A program made the translations under genes and the position numbers. Below are positions 22,591 to 33,980 of a stretch of 64,000 nt of DNA, piece after piece; the first letter of the stretch is position 1, and every line of letters begins with the position of its first letter. The notes beneath the pieces were generated by a model. The model was not told the origin of the DNA. It did no database searches and saw nothing but the letters and a program-made list of their open reading frames with translations. This stretch comes from Pratylenchus scribneri (lineage: Eukaryota; Nematoda; Chromadorea; Rhabditida; Pratylenchidae): positions 1,178,001 to 1,242,000 of the forward strand of contig JAQSEB010000032.1 of assembly GCA_030063045.1 (NCBI GenBank). Direction: 5' to 3'.

Positions 22591-23284
22591 TTATTGGGCC
22601 AACAATTTCTCGATGTCGCCTTCAATCTTCTTCGGCTCCGTTGTTGGCGAATAACTAAAATAATTTATATTTTTTGTTATCATTTTTGCCCATTTTAATA
22701 CTCACCGTTCATAGGGTTTCCCATTTTTGTCGACCAAAAATTTGGAGAAATTCCATTTGATTGCGTCCATAATGAAACCGCCCTTTTCCTTCTTCAAATA
22801 TTGGTAAATTGGATGTGCGTCTGCCAAATTATTAAATTAATTAAACAAATCTATTCAACATTTACCATTGCCATTAACGTTCACTTTCGCATAGAGATCG
22901 GGCTCGAATTGGTATTTTTGGTTGACAAAATTCTAAAATATTTCTAATTAAAATTTAACAAAAATTTAAAAAAACCTTAATGTCAATTTCGCATCCGGGT
23001 TCTTGGCCATTAAATTGATTGCAAGGGAATGCCGCAATTTCCAGTCCTTTTGTCTTGTATTTGTCCAAAACCTCCTTCAATTGTTTGTAATTGTTGTCCG
23101 TCAATCCGCATTGGGAGGCCACATTCACAACCAATAAAACTTTTCCCCTAAAAATTAATATTTTAATAAATATTTATAAAAATGTCGATTACTTGTATTT
23201 CTCGAAAGAAACATCCTTGCCATCAATATCCTTGGCCGTGAATTCGTAAATTGATTTAGCCTCCTTTGGGTCGGGTGAAGTCAT
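22591..23284 (-). CDS. Glutathione peroxidase, cysteine type
   Basis: Five exons (23284-23193, 23147-22976, 22932-22866, 22820-22706, 22654-22591) give a complete 169-residue protein. It reduces hydrogen peroxide or lipid hydroperoxides using glutathione or thioredoxin. Family motifs are all present: [10 protein letters not shown] with the peroxidatic residue Cys44 (an ordinary TGC codon, not selenocysteine TGA), FPCNQF with the resolving-cysteine region, and WNFSKFLV with the catalytic Trp and Asn. There is no signal peptide, so the enzyme is probably cytosolic like the C. elegans gpx-1/gpx-2 type, with which it shares the SPTTEPK tail. Length and all intron phases agree with the family. Introns are 31-54 bases. 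The gene is convergent with the GPCR. Confidence 0.95.
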
Positions 23285-25934
23285 TTTAAATCGGCAACAG
23301 TGAATTTTTATAGAATTAAACCTTGAATTTATTGCTTTAGAATACATTTTAACCTATTTATAATTAAAAAATTGAATAAATTGAGGGAAAATGAAGAAAA
23401 TGGTTGCCGAGGTGAATTGCGAATATGAGTGAATGAATTTTTGATTAAATAGTGATGATGATGAGGTGATGTTGGGGCGGTCCTCTCCAAATGATGGGAA
23501 AATATTATTGATGGAGAGAATATTAACTACAATTTGTGTGGTTTGTGGGAAATATAAACCATAAAATTAAATAAACAAAACTTTCATAAGTGGCAGAGTA
23601 AAGATAAAAATGGTACAATCAATTCATTAAACTACGTTTTTATTTGGATGACAAAAAATTGTTTACTCATCAAAAAATTCATTTCATCATTTTATTTTCA
23701 TTTTTTAGGACAAAACAAAGATTATTATTTATTTCGGCTAAAAAAACCATGAAATTATTTATTGGTTTGTGGAAGGATGACGAATCTTTAATCTAGGGAG
23801 ATTGGAATTTGAAATCCGTCGAGAAATTTTAGGTTTCAGGAATCAGGATTCGGATTCCAGCTGAATTTGGATTCTGAAATTTTTGTGGGATATTTTGTCA
23901 TTTTAGATATAATGTCAAGATGCGAACGGTATTTGAAGTACGGTATGCGAAATTCATCAAAACAGGGTTTAACTTGTAAATTCACGAATAAAACAAACAA
24001 AATCATATATTAAAATCATCTAAAATTTTTAATTTATTTTTTAACAATTCATTTATCCAATAAAAATATTAATTGCCTTCCATTACCGTCAATATTCTCG
24101 ATTTTGCGCACTCATAAATTCAGTTCATTCGAGGGTTCAATTCAATTTAAATATAATACAAATTTAATAAATTTAAAAATAGCCACAAAAGAGGAAGAAA
24201 ATGGCGGAAATAATGCGGAAAATGGAGGGGAAAATTTGTGTAAAATGTGCATTCATTCACATTCACTCATTCATATTCGTCCCTTGGTCTTCCTCCTTTT
24301 CCCCATATTTTCTATTCATTCATTCTCATTTCGCCCACTTTCAATCTTTTCCGTTCCAATCGATTTTGTATTGAAGAACTGTGTGAAAAAATATTACGGA
24401 ATATTGGCTGAATCGATCTTGAAATATCTTGCGCAATAAAAATATTATTTATGCCATTTTGGTCAAGGAAAGGACTAGGCCAATTAGGGCATCCGAGGGG
24501 GCCATCCCTCTCGTTTAATTGATAATTTTCGGAAAAGATTACAATTAGCCAACCATCGACCGCCACCGCTAACCTGTCCAAACAACTCGGAAAGGGGACC
24601 GAATTTTATAAAAATTTTTCCCCGAAAAATCCAATTTAAATTGTGTATTTTTGCCCAATTAAATTTTATACTCAAAATTTTCACATGTAATCAAAAATGA
24701 TTGGCCCCTCCAATCACATGCGCAACCACAACATATTTTTTCTATTCCTTCTTCCTCGGGGGCCAAAAATGATGGAGCACTGAGGAAATGGTTGCCAAAA
24801 GCCGAAGAAAAAATGAAGAAAAAAAAACCGGTCTAAAAAGGCACACATTCAATCATTTATATTTAATGCGGTTTAATATTTCATCCCATAAATAACATTT
24901 CTGCCTGATCATTTTTGTTGTTTTTCGCGTGATTCATTTTAAAAATAACCCCTCCTCCAGCATTTGGCCTCAAATGATCAAAATTGTTCATTCAGCTAAA
25001 TTTTTTCTTTGGATAATCAACCCCAATCCCCCTCCATTTCACCAACTTTCCTGATTTGCCCCACTCATCCTCCACTTCACTTCCTTCCCCTTCAAGCAAC
25101 ATTCCCCCCACCCACCACTTCCAATCCGTCCCCATCCAATTACATTAATTCCTCCGTCAAGCAAAGCACAAATCATTTTTTCCAGGTTTCCGGCTTCTTT
25201 CTGGCCCCCCTTTTTCCTACAATTTTTCCCACTATTTGCTCGCTTCTCGTCCGCATTATTGTGGCTTTTCTTGTTTCCTTCATTCCTCCTTCCATCCGGT
25301 TGGCTCCAATGTTCGGCTGAATATGTGCCCTGCATTCGGGCAGGATTCCACCAACCAAAATTCAATTCCCTTCCACTTTATTCCAAGTCCCCAAAATCCC
25401 CCAATTCATCTATCCCAATTCCCCCCCCCCCCCCCCCCCCCCCACCACCTATTTCCAACTTCGCGCAGCTCTTAAATCGGGGAAGCCACCACCCACCCCT
25501 ATCCTCCTCCTTTTTGTCGCACCGCACTTCACCACAAAATGGTGACTGAATTGACTGCTGCCCCATTTAAGGGTGGGGAAGGCCTCTCAAAATCACCACA
25601 CAAAAGTGCATCGGGATTGATCGAATTTTGAATTGCATTGACAGTTTTGGGAAACAGAGGCACACATCAAGGAGGCTTTCAACTTCGTTTTGAGAAGTGC
25701 TCCCATAATTGCCCCGCTGATCGCGCATTTGACGACGATGATTATGTTCAATTTCTCCGTGGGCATTCGATCATTCTCGACCTTCCCTTCCATTCCCTCT
25801 TTTCATTCATTTCCCCTTTTTTCAATTAATTTACCCGCTTTCCATCCATCCAAAATTCACTTTCCCAATTAAAAATTGAAGGACACACGCGGAAAACTTC
25901 ATTATAATTTAATTTCATCCAGCAAATTTATAAA
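23285..25934. other. Intergenic, no supportable gene
   Basis: The part upstream of the peroxidase is AT-rich. Frames near 24.1-24.7 and 25.0-25.6 kb overlap on both strands and are low-complexity. A run of about 20 C lies at 25424-25443. A short open stretch at 25645-25872 is listed separately. A TTCATCCAG at about 25914-25922, 12 bases before the kinase ATG, could be a trans-splice acceptor. Confidence 0.45.
25645..25872 (+). other. Possible exon with a hydrophobic segment
   Basis: After a TTGACAG acceptor-like site, one frame reads FWETEAHIKEAFNFVLRSAP and then IIAPLIAHLTTMIMFNFSVG, which looks like a transmembrane helix, before running into a Phe/Pro/Ser-rich tail and a stop. It lies just upstream of the kinase gene. 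It may be an exon of an unrecognised gene or chance; I recognise no family. Confidence 0.2.
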
Positions 25935-28900
25935 ATGAAGAAAATAAAACGGAGACTTAGTCGAGTACTCGGTGGTGGCGGTGAAGAAAAGAAAAACAAT
26001 GAGGAAATTCACCAGCAACAACAACATTTGGACAAAACGGAATGGGAACGAAATTGGGAGCAAATTTCCCATCAAAAGTGCAAAAGTCATTCAGAATTCT
26101 TCCCCGGATTGGATTGCCACCATCTCCAGCCACCACATCCAAATGTGGAGGCGGTCAAATCAAAGAATAACAAGTAGGGTTAATTACCCGTTGACGGGTA
26201 GGGTAGTCGGGTAGGGTACCCGTAAGGATTTTGGGCAAATTACCCTACCCGTTACCCGGACCCCAATTACCCGTATTACCCATTACCCGCACCTTGACTA
26301 CCCGACTACCCGCCTACCCGTAACCTTTTTAAAGCCACCATTTAGGGAACAAAAATTGTATTTTTTTATGCAGGGCTCTCAGAATGCCTGATTTATCAGG
26401 TTTTCCCTGATTTTTCGGATTTTGCCTGACAAAAACCTGATTTCGGAAAAAGCCTGATAAAGCCTGATTTTGACCAATTTTCTGAAATTATAAAAATTTT
26501 TCGCTGCGTGGCTAATTTTATCTCTAATTTTTCGCTGCGCGGCTAATTTTATCTCTAATTTTTCGCTGCGCGGCTAAATTTGGCTCTAATTTTTCGCTGC
26601 GCGGTTAATTTTGGCTCTAATTTTTCGCTGCATGGCTAATTTTGGCTCTAATTTTTCGCTGCATGGCTAATTTTGGCTCTAATTTTTCGCTGCATGGCTA
26701 ATTTTGGCTCTGATTTTTCGCTGCGCGCCTAATTTTGGCTTAAATTTTCCTCTATCGGGGCCATTTTTAGACCTAATTTTTCGCTGCGCGGCCATTACAA
26801 AAACCAAATTTTTCGCTGCCGTGGGCAATTTTAGGGAGGCGCAAAATGGGTGGTTGTCCTGCCCTCCTTGCCAACGTATGTTTGGACGGATGAAAGAAAC
26901 AGTTTTAAAGTTGATACAGTGAATGCCCTTGTTTCGATTAAAGAAAATTCTGAATTTAATTGTTCACAAGCATTTAATATGTTTATTTCAAAGCCTGAAT
27001 TGTTGCAAAAGGCAAAGATTTTAGTGAAGAAGAATTTGAAGATGAAGAAGAGTTTTTATTATTTTTTATTATGATATTTATTTTGGCCAATTTTAAAAAT
27101 TTTATTAAACGAATTTCAAAAAATGTCTTAACAAGGAACGGGTAGGGTAGTACCCGCGGGTATTTTTCGAGTTTGGCCTACCCTACCCATTACCCGGACC
27201 CCAATTACCCGTATTACCCGTTACCCGCTTTTTCATTACCCGCCCCCGGGTAATTAACCCTAATAACAAGTAAAGGAAGGGAAAGGAATTGACATTGGAA
27301 TTTGATTGCTTCATTTAGATATCGATGGAGTTTATCCGATTCATTGTCCCAATTGGGTGAAAGAATAGCGGAAATGACTGTAGAAGAGGAAGTCGGCACA
27401 TCTAGCCAACAAAAGGCTGGCATTGGCATAAATGGAATGGAGGGGGCTGCCATTCGATATTGCCCAATGGCATCGGAGGCAATTGGAGGGGAAATTAAGG
27501 AACTGTGTAGGGATAAGTCCATTTTATTTAGGGCACCTCAAACGATCCAGAAAAGGCTCCCCATTTTGTGCTAATGCGCAACAAAAAACAACGGCAACAA
27601 AATCATCCGAGAACAAAAAGTTGGCATGCCTCGCGATGGTTCAGCAATTTTGGGGCAAATAATCACCATCATTCTGCCTGCTTAAATAATGGAAAATTGG
27701 GTTCGGATGGGGAAAGTGTAGAAGTGTCTCCAAATGGAAGTGAACCCCAATCATCCTCTCCGTGTTCGGGAAGCAGCCAAACCAATGTTGAATATGTGCC
27801 AAATGTGAAAATGCGACAAAAACAGCAGCAGGGGACGACAAATCGACGTTGGAATGAGGTGGGATAATGTTAATTCTTTTGTAAAAGGGCAATTTTTGAA
27901 ATTATTTTTGAATTCCAAAATTTTAATAAAATATTTTTTATATAAAATTCAATAGTGTTTTGAATAATTTGACCCTTTCCCAGATTAGATATTGCCTACC
28001 GACTGTTAGCCAAAAACTACCGTCTCCAACCTTTAATGGACAGGGAAATGCCCTCTAGAAAATTTAATATTTAGATTCCAAAATATTAAAATGCATTTTT
28101 TATTTCAGGAAGAGATTCAAAAACGTCTTTCCCTGCCAGCCTACATCAACATCCCAAAATCAGTTGTAGAGAAATTGAATCGGGGACCGCCGGCACTAGA
28201 TTCCAACAATCCATTGTTGAGCCGAAAATGTAGAAGAACATCGCTGAACGAAATTGGCTTTGGCAAATTGGAAACTTATAAAAAAATATTCGATTTGGGC
28301 GAGGGAACATATGCCACCGTATTTTTGGGCCAAAGCCTGTTGACGGGGAAAAGTGTGGCATTGAAGGAGATTCGACTGGAACATGAGGAAGGGGCACCGT
28401 GCACAGCGTAGGTTGAAGAAAGGGTGGCAAAAATGTTAGGTCCATAAAAAGGGGATATTCACAGAACGAATTTATGATTTAATTTTAAAACAATTTAACC
28501 AAAAAAAATTAATTCTTATTTTTTAGTATACGGGAAGTGAGCCTTTTGAGGAATTTGAAGCATGCAAATATTGTCACCCTTCATGATGTTGTGCACACTG
28601 ACAGGTCCCAAGAATGGATTTGGAATGAATTAATCCATCCATTTTCAGTGTCCTCACTTTGGTCTTCGAATTCGTGGAACAAGACCTTCGTGAATATATG
28701 GAGGAATTGGAGGGCAGAATCAGCATTGCCAATGTCAAATTATTCCTTTTCCAATTACTTCGGGGGCTGGCATATTGCCATGCCAGACGAATTTTACACA
28801 GGGATTTGAAGCCACAGAATTTGTTGATCACAAAAGGTGGCGAATTGAAATTGGCTGATTTTGGGCTGGCAAGGGCCCAATCAATCCCAACCAAGACATA

Positions 28901-29951
28901 TTCAAGTGAAGTGGTCACACTTTGGTATCGACCGCCGGATGTTTTATTGGGTAATGATTAATGAGGGGAATGAGAATTTGTCAAAAAAAATTGAAATGCC
29001 CAAAAGATTATAACGGTTTAGAAATTTACCTTGACCAATTAATGTTATAAACTCATCAATCGATAAATCTCATTAATTAAAACTCAGCATTTAATAATGA
29101 TTTTATGAAAAATTAAACCAGTTTTAATTTAATTTTGAACCAAAAAACCAAAAAAGGTTTAAACCGTTTGTTTAATAATATACCATTAATTAATTTGGTT
29201 TGTGAATATAGGGTAAACCCATAAAAACCGTCATAATTTTTATCTTTATTGCTCTTTTTGACAAATTAAATAACATTCAAAATAAATTTTAATTCGGCAC
29301 AAATTCCCCAAATATTTTAAGGCTCAATTGACTACACCAGTCACATCGATATGTGGGCCGTTGGCTGCATTCTCTTCGAAATGCTCACTCATCGGCCAAT
29401 GTTCACGGGTGGTACTCCGCAGGAACAATTGGATTTGATTTTCCAAAAACTTGGCACACCCAATGCCAATTCCCATCCCGAATTACGCCAATTGCCTGCC
29501 TTCAAAAAATGCCGTAATTTTCGTCAATATCAGCCAAAATCTTTGCTCAATTCGCCGAGAATGACCGAAGAACGAGTGGATTTGTTGATGAAATTGCTGA
29601 AGGTGGGCAATTGGCTAGTGTTTTTTTAGCCAATGAATACATTTTTTATGGCTACAGTATGATGGGAAACAAAGGATGCCAGCGACAAGGGCAATGCGTC
29701 ATCCCTTCCTTCAATGTTTCCCCGAGGCAATATTCAAATTGGCCGATACAGTCAGTCCCCCTTTCCTTTTCCCTTATCTAATATTATCATTTATTACCCC
29801 AAAAAAGGAGTCCATCTATTCATTGCCAAATGTGCAATTTTTGCCGGATAAGAAATGCCAAATAAACGGCGGAATTCAGACAAAATACCTAGGCCCAGAG
29901 GAAAGAATGTTGCTGGCCGAAGTTATTGCTGCAAATGGACGAAACAAATAA
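25935..29951 (+). CDS. pct-1: PCTAIRE-type cyclin-dependent kinase (CDK16/17/18 family)
   Basis: A Ser/Thr kinase of the PCTAIRE subfamily, which works with cyclin Y-type partners in neurons and other differentiated cells. Exons: 25935-26173, from 27319, to 27858, 28109-28407, 28527-28604, 28649-28950, 29322-29602, 29658-29750, 29808-29951. The N-terminus [14 protein letters not shown] matches the conserved start of human PCTAIRE kinases, and QKRLSLPA and [14 protein letters not shown] precede the kinase domain. Inside it are GEGTYATVF (Gly loop), VALKEIRLE (Lys), PCTAIRE in the cyclin-binding helix, [18 protein letters not shown] and VVTLWYRPP. The end is closest to the family up to KLADT...SIYSL. 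Exon joins between 27.4 and 27.8 kb are unresolved. A hAT element sits at the first splice donor. The last intron (29751-29807) is 57 bases and open, so its removal is inferred from homology. Confidence 0.92.
26497..26740 (+). repeat. 31-bp tandem repeat inside the hAT element
   Basis: The unit TTCGCTGCGCGGCTAATTTT followed by GGCTCTAATTT (31 bases) is repeated about seven times, with ATCTCT or GCATGG variants and further decayed copies to about 26830. The 31-base period equals that of minisatellite A, but the sequence is unrelated. Confidence 0.85.
26865..27074 (+). pseudogene. hAT transposase C-terminal remnant
   Basis: One frame contains [20 protein letters not shown] followed by [15 protein letters not shown] and stops after a Lys-rich tail. 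The 'LNALVSIK...' pattern followed by a short tail is typical of the C-terminal dimerisation end of hAT transposases. No RNase-H-like catalytic part is visible, so the element could not move on its own. Confidence 0.5.
29112..29215 (+). repeat. Dispersed repeat family C, copy 2 (kinase intron)
   Basis: It contains TTTTGAACCAAAAAACCA, AAAAGGTTTAAACCGTTTG and AATATACCATTAATTAATTTG. This is shorter than the copies at 0.2 and 51.4 kb. It lies in the intron between the sixth recognised kinase exon and the next. Confidence 0.45.
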
Positions 29952-31376
29952 AAAAAAAAACAAACAAATTTGGATTCGATGATAATACTCGAAAATTATA
30001 AATAATCACTTCATATTGTCCCTTATTCCTCCATTTTTTGCGGGTTCAAAACATTATTATGCTTTTTTTCCATTTTTTCATCAAACTTCATTTATTCACA
30101 CAAATCATTTTGATTTCACTTCATAAATTAAAATAAATTTATCCAGATTGCTTTTGAGGAGGAATTCAAAATTATGCGGAAATTATCATTCAAGACAAAC
30201 CTTTGGAAATTTAGTATACAATTTTAAAAATATTCTCAACTTTAAGTCCACAATTTACAATAATAAAGAGGGAACTCTTCAGCTCTATATTTAGACAAAT
30301 TTTTGTTAAAATCTTATTTTAAAACCCTAGCCAACCTTAAATCTAGCATTAATTTGACTAAAAATCATGTCTTATTAAGAACTGAAGAATCAAACTTCAT
30401 AAATTCCAAATATTTCTATGAATGTTTAGCCAATTCATTCTGCCCCAAAAATATTATCGATTATGGCATCTTAATCTTGCTAATCTTCTTTTGGGGGATT
30501 TCCTATTTATTAAACAATGTCCTCCAAATAAATAACTCGGAATACATAAAATTACAACTTATTCTCCTCTCATAAGATTTAATTCCCTTTTCCAATCTGA
30601 ATATTTCTTTCCCTATGAAAAATCATTTATTTATGCTTTTTGATCACAATTTTCCATCTGCCACGAATCTAGTCTTCAAAAGAATGGAATGATGTGGAAT
30701 TTGTTGGCCATTCCAATGTCCATCGGCCTTCAACTTTGATCGCCCTTCCTCGCCCAAATGGACGAATTACAATTAACAAAAGATGCGAAAATGGGGTCAG
30801 CCCAGCAGTCGGCATTCGGCGACAAAAGTTGATTTTGGCGGCAAATGTCCATTTAAATTGGGACAAAAGGGGGAAATTGGCGAAAAATGGCCAAACATCT
30901 GTTGGAATGGGATGGGCATTTGGCAAAAGGGGTTGGGCCAAGCACAGATTCGATGTCATTTTCATCCACCTTCAATTCATTTGCGCCTTTTTCGCATTCC
31001 GCGAAAATTCCCCTCTCCCAATTTCCGTTCATTTTGGACCTATTCTTCTGTCCAATTATTAATAGTCTCCTTTATGTATTTTATATGGCAATCCTTTCAA
31101 ATTAAAACCCAATTTCCACCTTCAGAATCTCTTATGATTCTATTTTTTGCCTTAAATATTCCGCTTCCCAAATTCTTCATAAGCACTAAACTCCCTCCCT
31201 TTTTTATAAGCCAAAACATTTTTGGGTTAATTTCCGGCAAAATTAAACCCAATTTCCACCTAAATTAATTTCCCTCTTTCATTTTTACCCTTAATATTAT
31301 TTTGATTTTTTAGCTAATTTTCACCGAATAAACCAATTTAATTCAAATCGCCTTCATCCTTTTGCTGAATCCAAAG
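29952..31376. other. Intergenic, no supportable gene
   Basis: An open frame at 30303-30575 contains one hydrophobic stretch (GILILLIFFWGISYLL) but has no supporting splice or family evidence. Frames at 30.7-31.1 kb run on three registers and both strands. I do not call a gene here. Confidence 0.4.
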
Positions 31377-32418
31377 ATGGTCAGTCGATGCCATCAATCA
31401 TTTTAATTTTACCCATTTCCCATTCCTGCAGGCTCCAAATCCAGAAGAAACTGTACAAAAGTCGGCGGATGCTCCTCCAATGCCTGTTGAACGAAAGCGA
31501 ATCCATGCCGAAATTGAGTAAGTCTATTTTAGTGAATTTTCATTTTTAATTTGAATTCCTTTCCAGCAATAAGGTGGATGGAGCCGATTCAAAGTTGGAT
31601 GATTCTGTGGCCGTGAAGAAGCAGAAAAAGGCGGAATTCATGTAAATTCACTTATCGAATTATTCAAATTTTTAATAATTTCAGCATCGTTTATTCTGCG
31701 TTGCAATGGGAGGGACAGACCAAAATTGGGTAAATATTTTTCATAATTTAATTAAATTAATTAAAAATTATCATTCAGATTTGGCCGCAAAAATGCCAAG
31801 AAAGCACAGGAGCCGAAGGAGGCCAAGGATGTTGCTGCAGTGATGGAACCAGCTGGAAATGGGTGGGCATTTTTGAATATTTTCTTGCATGAGCAATTGT
31901 TAATTAAATCTCCCATAATTATCATGATAGAATTTTAAATAATTTTTCAAAATTTCAAAATTTGCAAAAACAGGACAGAAAAAAGGACATAGAGAATTTC
32001 CATTTCAATAATTTCATTTCCTAATTTGGGTGATTTTTGTAGAAAGAATTTTGAAAATTTGCTAAATTGGCCTATTCCTTAATCCACAAATTAATTTATT
32101 TTATGATTTCCTATTCAAATTAATTATAGATTGGACACAAATTTGGTGAATGGTGATGATGATGCGCCATTTGGAAACGATGGATTTGCGGACATGGTCG
32201 ATGGGCACTTTGGAAATCAGGGATTCGCCGACGATGGCTCATTCGGGAATCAGGGATTCGATGATTCCTCATTTGGAAATGCTGGATTCGCCTACGATAC
32301 TGGGTTTGTGTTCAAAATAAAAAGGAGACAATTATAAAATTTAACCATTTCCAGCAGCAAATTTGCCAATGACACGGTGGACTTCTCAAGCGAAGAGGAA
32401 GATCAATTGGAAGAATAA
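31377..32418 (+). CDS. Acidic low-complexity protein with FGN repeats, unrecognised
   Basis: Seven exons: an ATG-only exon 31377-31379, then 31432-31517, 31567-31641, 31685-31729, 31779-31862, 32130-32303 and 32355-32418. All phases agree and the product is 176 residues. After a hydrophilic N-terminus (APNPEETVQKSADAPPMPVE) and a basic stretch (AVKKQKKAEF), residues about 104-155 hold repeats of the type FGN[QDA]GF[AD]. The tail is acidic (SSEEEDQLEE). There is no signal peptide or membrane segment, so it is probably an intrinsically disordered intracellular protein. The last intron ends CAGCAG, a tandem acceptor that could add or drop one Ser. The ATG-only first exon is an inference from the ATG|GTCAGT donor and the CTGCAG acceptor. 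Confidence 0.7.
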
Positions 32419-33980
32419 ATGAAAGAAGGGGATGATTTGAAGATAAAAATGATGAATTAATCACATAAATCCGTTCACAGATAAATAAATTTTGGATTAA
32501 AATAATTTCGAGTTTTTTTTAATTACAGCTCAGCGAGGTGATAACCAATCTTGGAAGGCGATATTCCGTTAGAAAGTTCAAAATACCTCTAAAATGTATA
32601 AAATTCTTATTTTTGACAATTTCGAATATCACCACCTTTCCTCCAAAAATTTTGGTTTATTATAATTCAAAAGCATATGAAAAAATCATATTTCCTAAAC
32701 TTTTTAAAAGGTCACTTTTAGAGGACTTCAAGGGCTTTTGAATGGTATATCGCCTTTCCAGAATGGCGTTTGCTTCGTTGAGCTATGGCCAGAAAAATGG
32801 CCCAAAATAATGAACGAGGGTACTGAATCTCTCCAATCTTATTGGATTAATTAAAATCAATTTATTTAATTCATTTTAAAACAAAATTCTAGATCAAAAT
32901 TGCGTTCATTTTTAGTTCCATTTTTTGAATTAGTCAACCCGCAGAATTTTCTGTATTCAATTCAATTCAAGTGAGTTACCGCCGAACAATTGATGTCGAT
33001 CTTTGTTGGGTTGGAGTGAAAGTTGATTGATTGAATTGGCCTATTTGCGCAGGAATTTGGCAAATTTGCAGACAAAAAAGAATAGGGAAATTTTATTGAG
33101 AAAACAATTTAGAATTTCGGAACAAAGAAGGGGACAAAGGGCGAAAACATTAGAAAGGAGGGAATTCGTCATCCACCAAAAATCAACTCAATTCCATCTC
33201 CGGGATTTCGCCAAATTTGTTTTGAAAGGGGAAAACATCGTCATCGGAAAAGTGCAAATTGGATTTTCGGCCAAAATCCCATTCCAAAGGCCAATTTCCA
33301 CCCACACAAATTGCATAAAAAACAATAATAATAAACAATTCAAAAATAATTCCCCTTCAATTTCCCTTCAATTTCCAGTCACAATTCCCCTCGATTAATC
33401 ATCAAATGCAACCAACCACTCCTCTCTTTGCAAATTTTTGATACATTCCTTCCCAATTAATTCCCCTTCCACCACACCCATTTTCTTGCCAAATATTTTT
33501 ATTTCGTCATTCCATTCTCGAGGATGGATCATCGTCATCAAATGTAGAATAATCTACAAAAAAATTGTTTCTTGCACTTTTTTTGGGCCATAATTTCAAC
33601 TCCAAAGTTCATATAAATTTTTGTGCAACAAATTTTATTTATGGCCAGTCACAAACTTTTGTGACTATTTTGTGCTCGTTCGTGTCCTCTCCAGCCAGCC
33701 AGCCAAACCCCAATTCGGCCAGACTCCGACAATATTCTGCGCACCACTCCCTCCCCTCCCCTTCCCTCAATTTGTTCTTCGCTGAATGAACATCATCAAT
33801 TCCCCCTTTCCCTCCCTCCCCTCCATTGTGATGATGACAGCACAATTAACAAGACTCACCACATTTTTTGTTGCGCACAAATCTATATAAACCCCGAAAA
33901 AATATTCCATTCTCCACATTTTTCCCATTTAAGAAATTATTTCCCTACAAAACTAACATTTGACCTTTTTACATTAAAAA
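32419..33980. other. Intergenic; no supportable gene
   Basis: It contains one full foldback copy (32514-32796). An open frame at 33027-33398 is Arg/Gln-rich at first but has no motif, start context or splice support. The rest is C/T-rich and AT-rich. Confidence 0.45.
32514..32796. repeat. Foldback repeat family A, full copy
   Basis: The left arm reads CAGCTCAGCGAGGTGATAAC, CTTGGAAGGCGATATTCCG, TACCTCTAAAATG. The right arm reads GTCACTTTTAGAGGAC, GGGCTTTTGAATGGTATATC, GCCTTTCCAG and GTTGAGCTATGGCCAG. Confidence 0.75.

Larger units (their letters stand above)
26175..27262. mobile_element. hAT-type DNA transposon, truncated or non-autonomous
   Basis: The 1,088-base element has 16-base terminal inverted repeats (left TAGGGTTAATTACCCG, right its reverse complement) and an 8-base target duplication, ATAACAAG, at 26167-26174 and 27263-27270, which fits the hAT preference nTnnnnAn. 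Both ends carry dense TACCCG/GGGTAG repeats, including one stretch in the same orientation at both ends (TTACCCGGACCCCAATTACC). Inside are a tandem repeat and a short frame resembling the end of a hAT transposase. It sits in the first intron of the PCTAIRE kinase, exactly at the exon 1 donor. Confidence 0.9.

Noticed and set aside
24104..24684. Open frames on both strands upstream of the kinase
   Set aside because: No motifs, overlapping strands, and composition typical of the intergenic DNA here.
30303..30575. Open frame with one hydrophobic stretch
   Set aside because: AT-rich DNA gives such Leu/Ile runs by chance; no splice or homology support.
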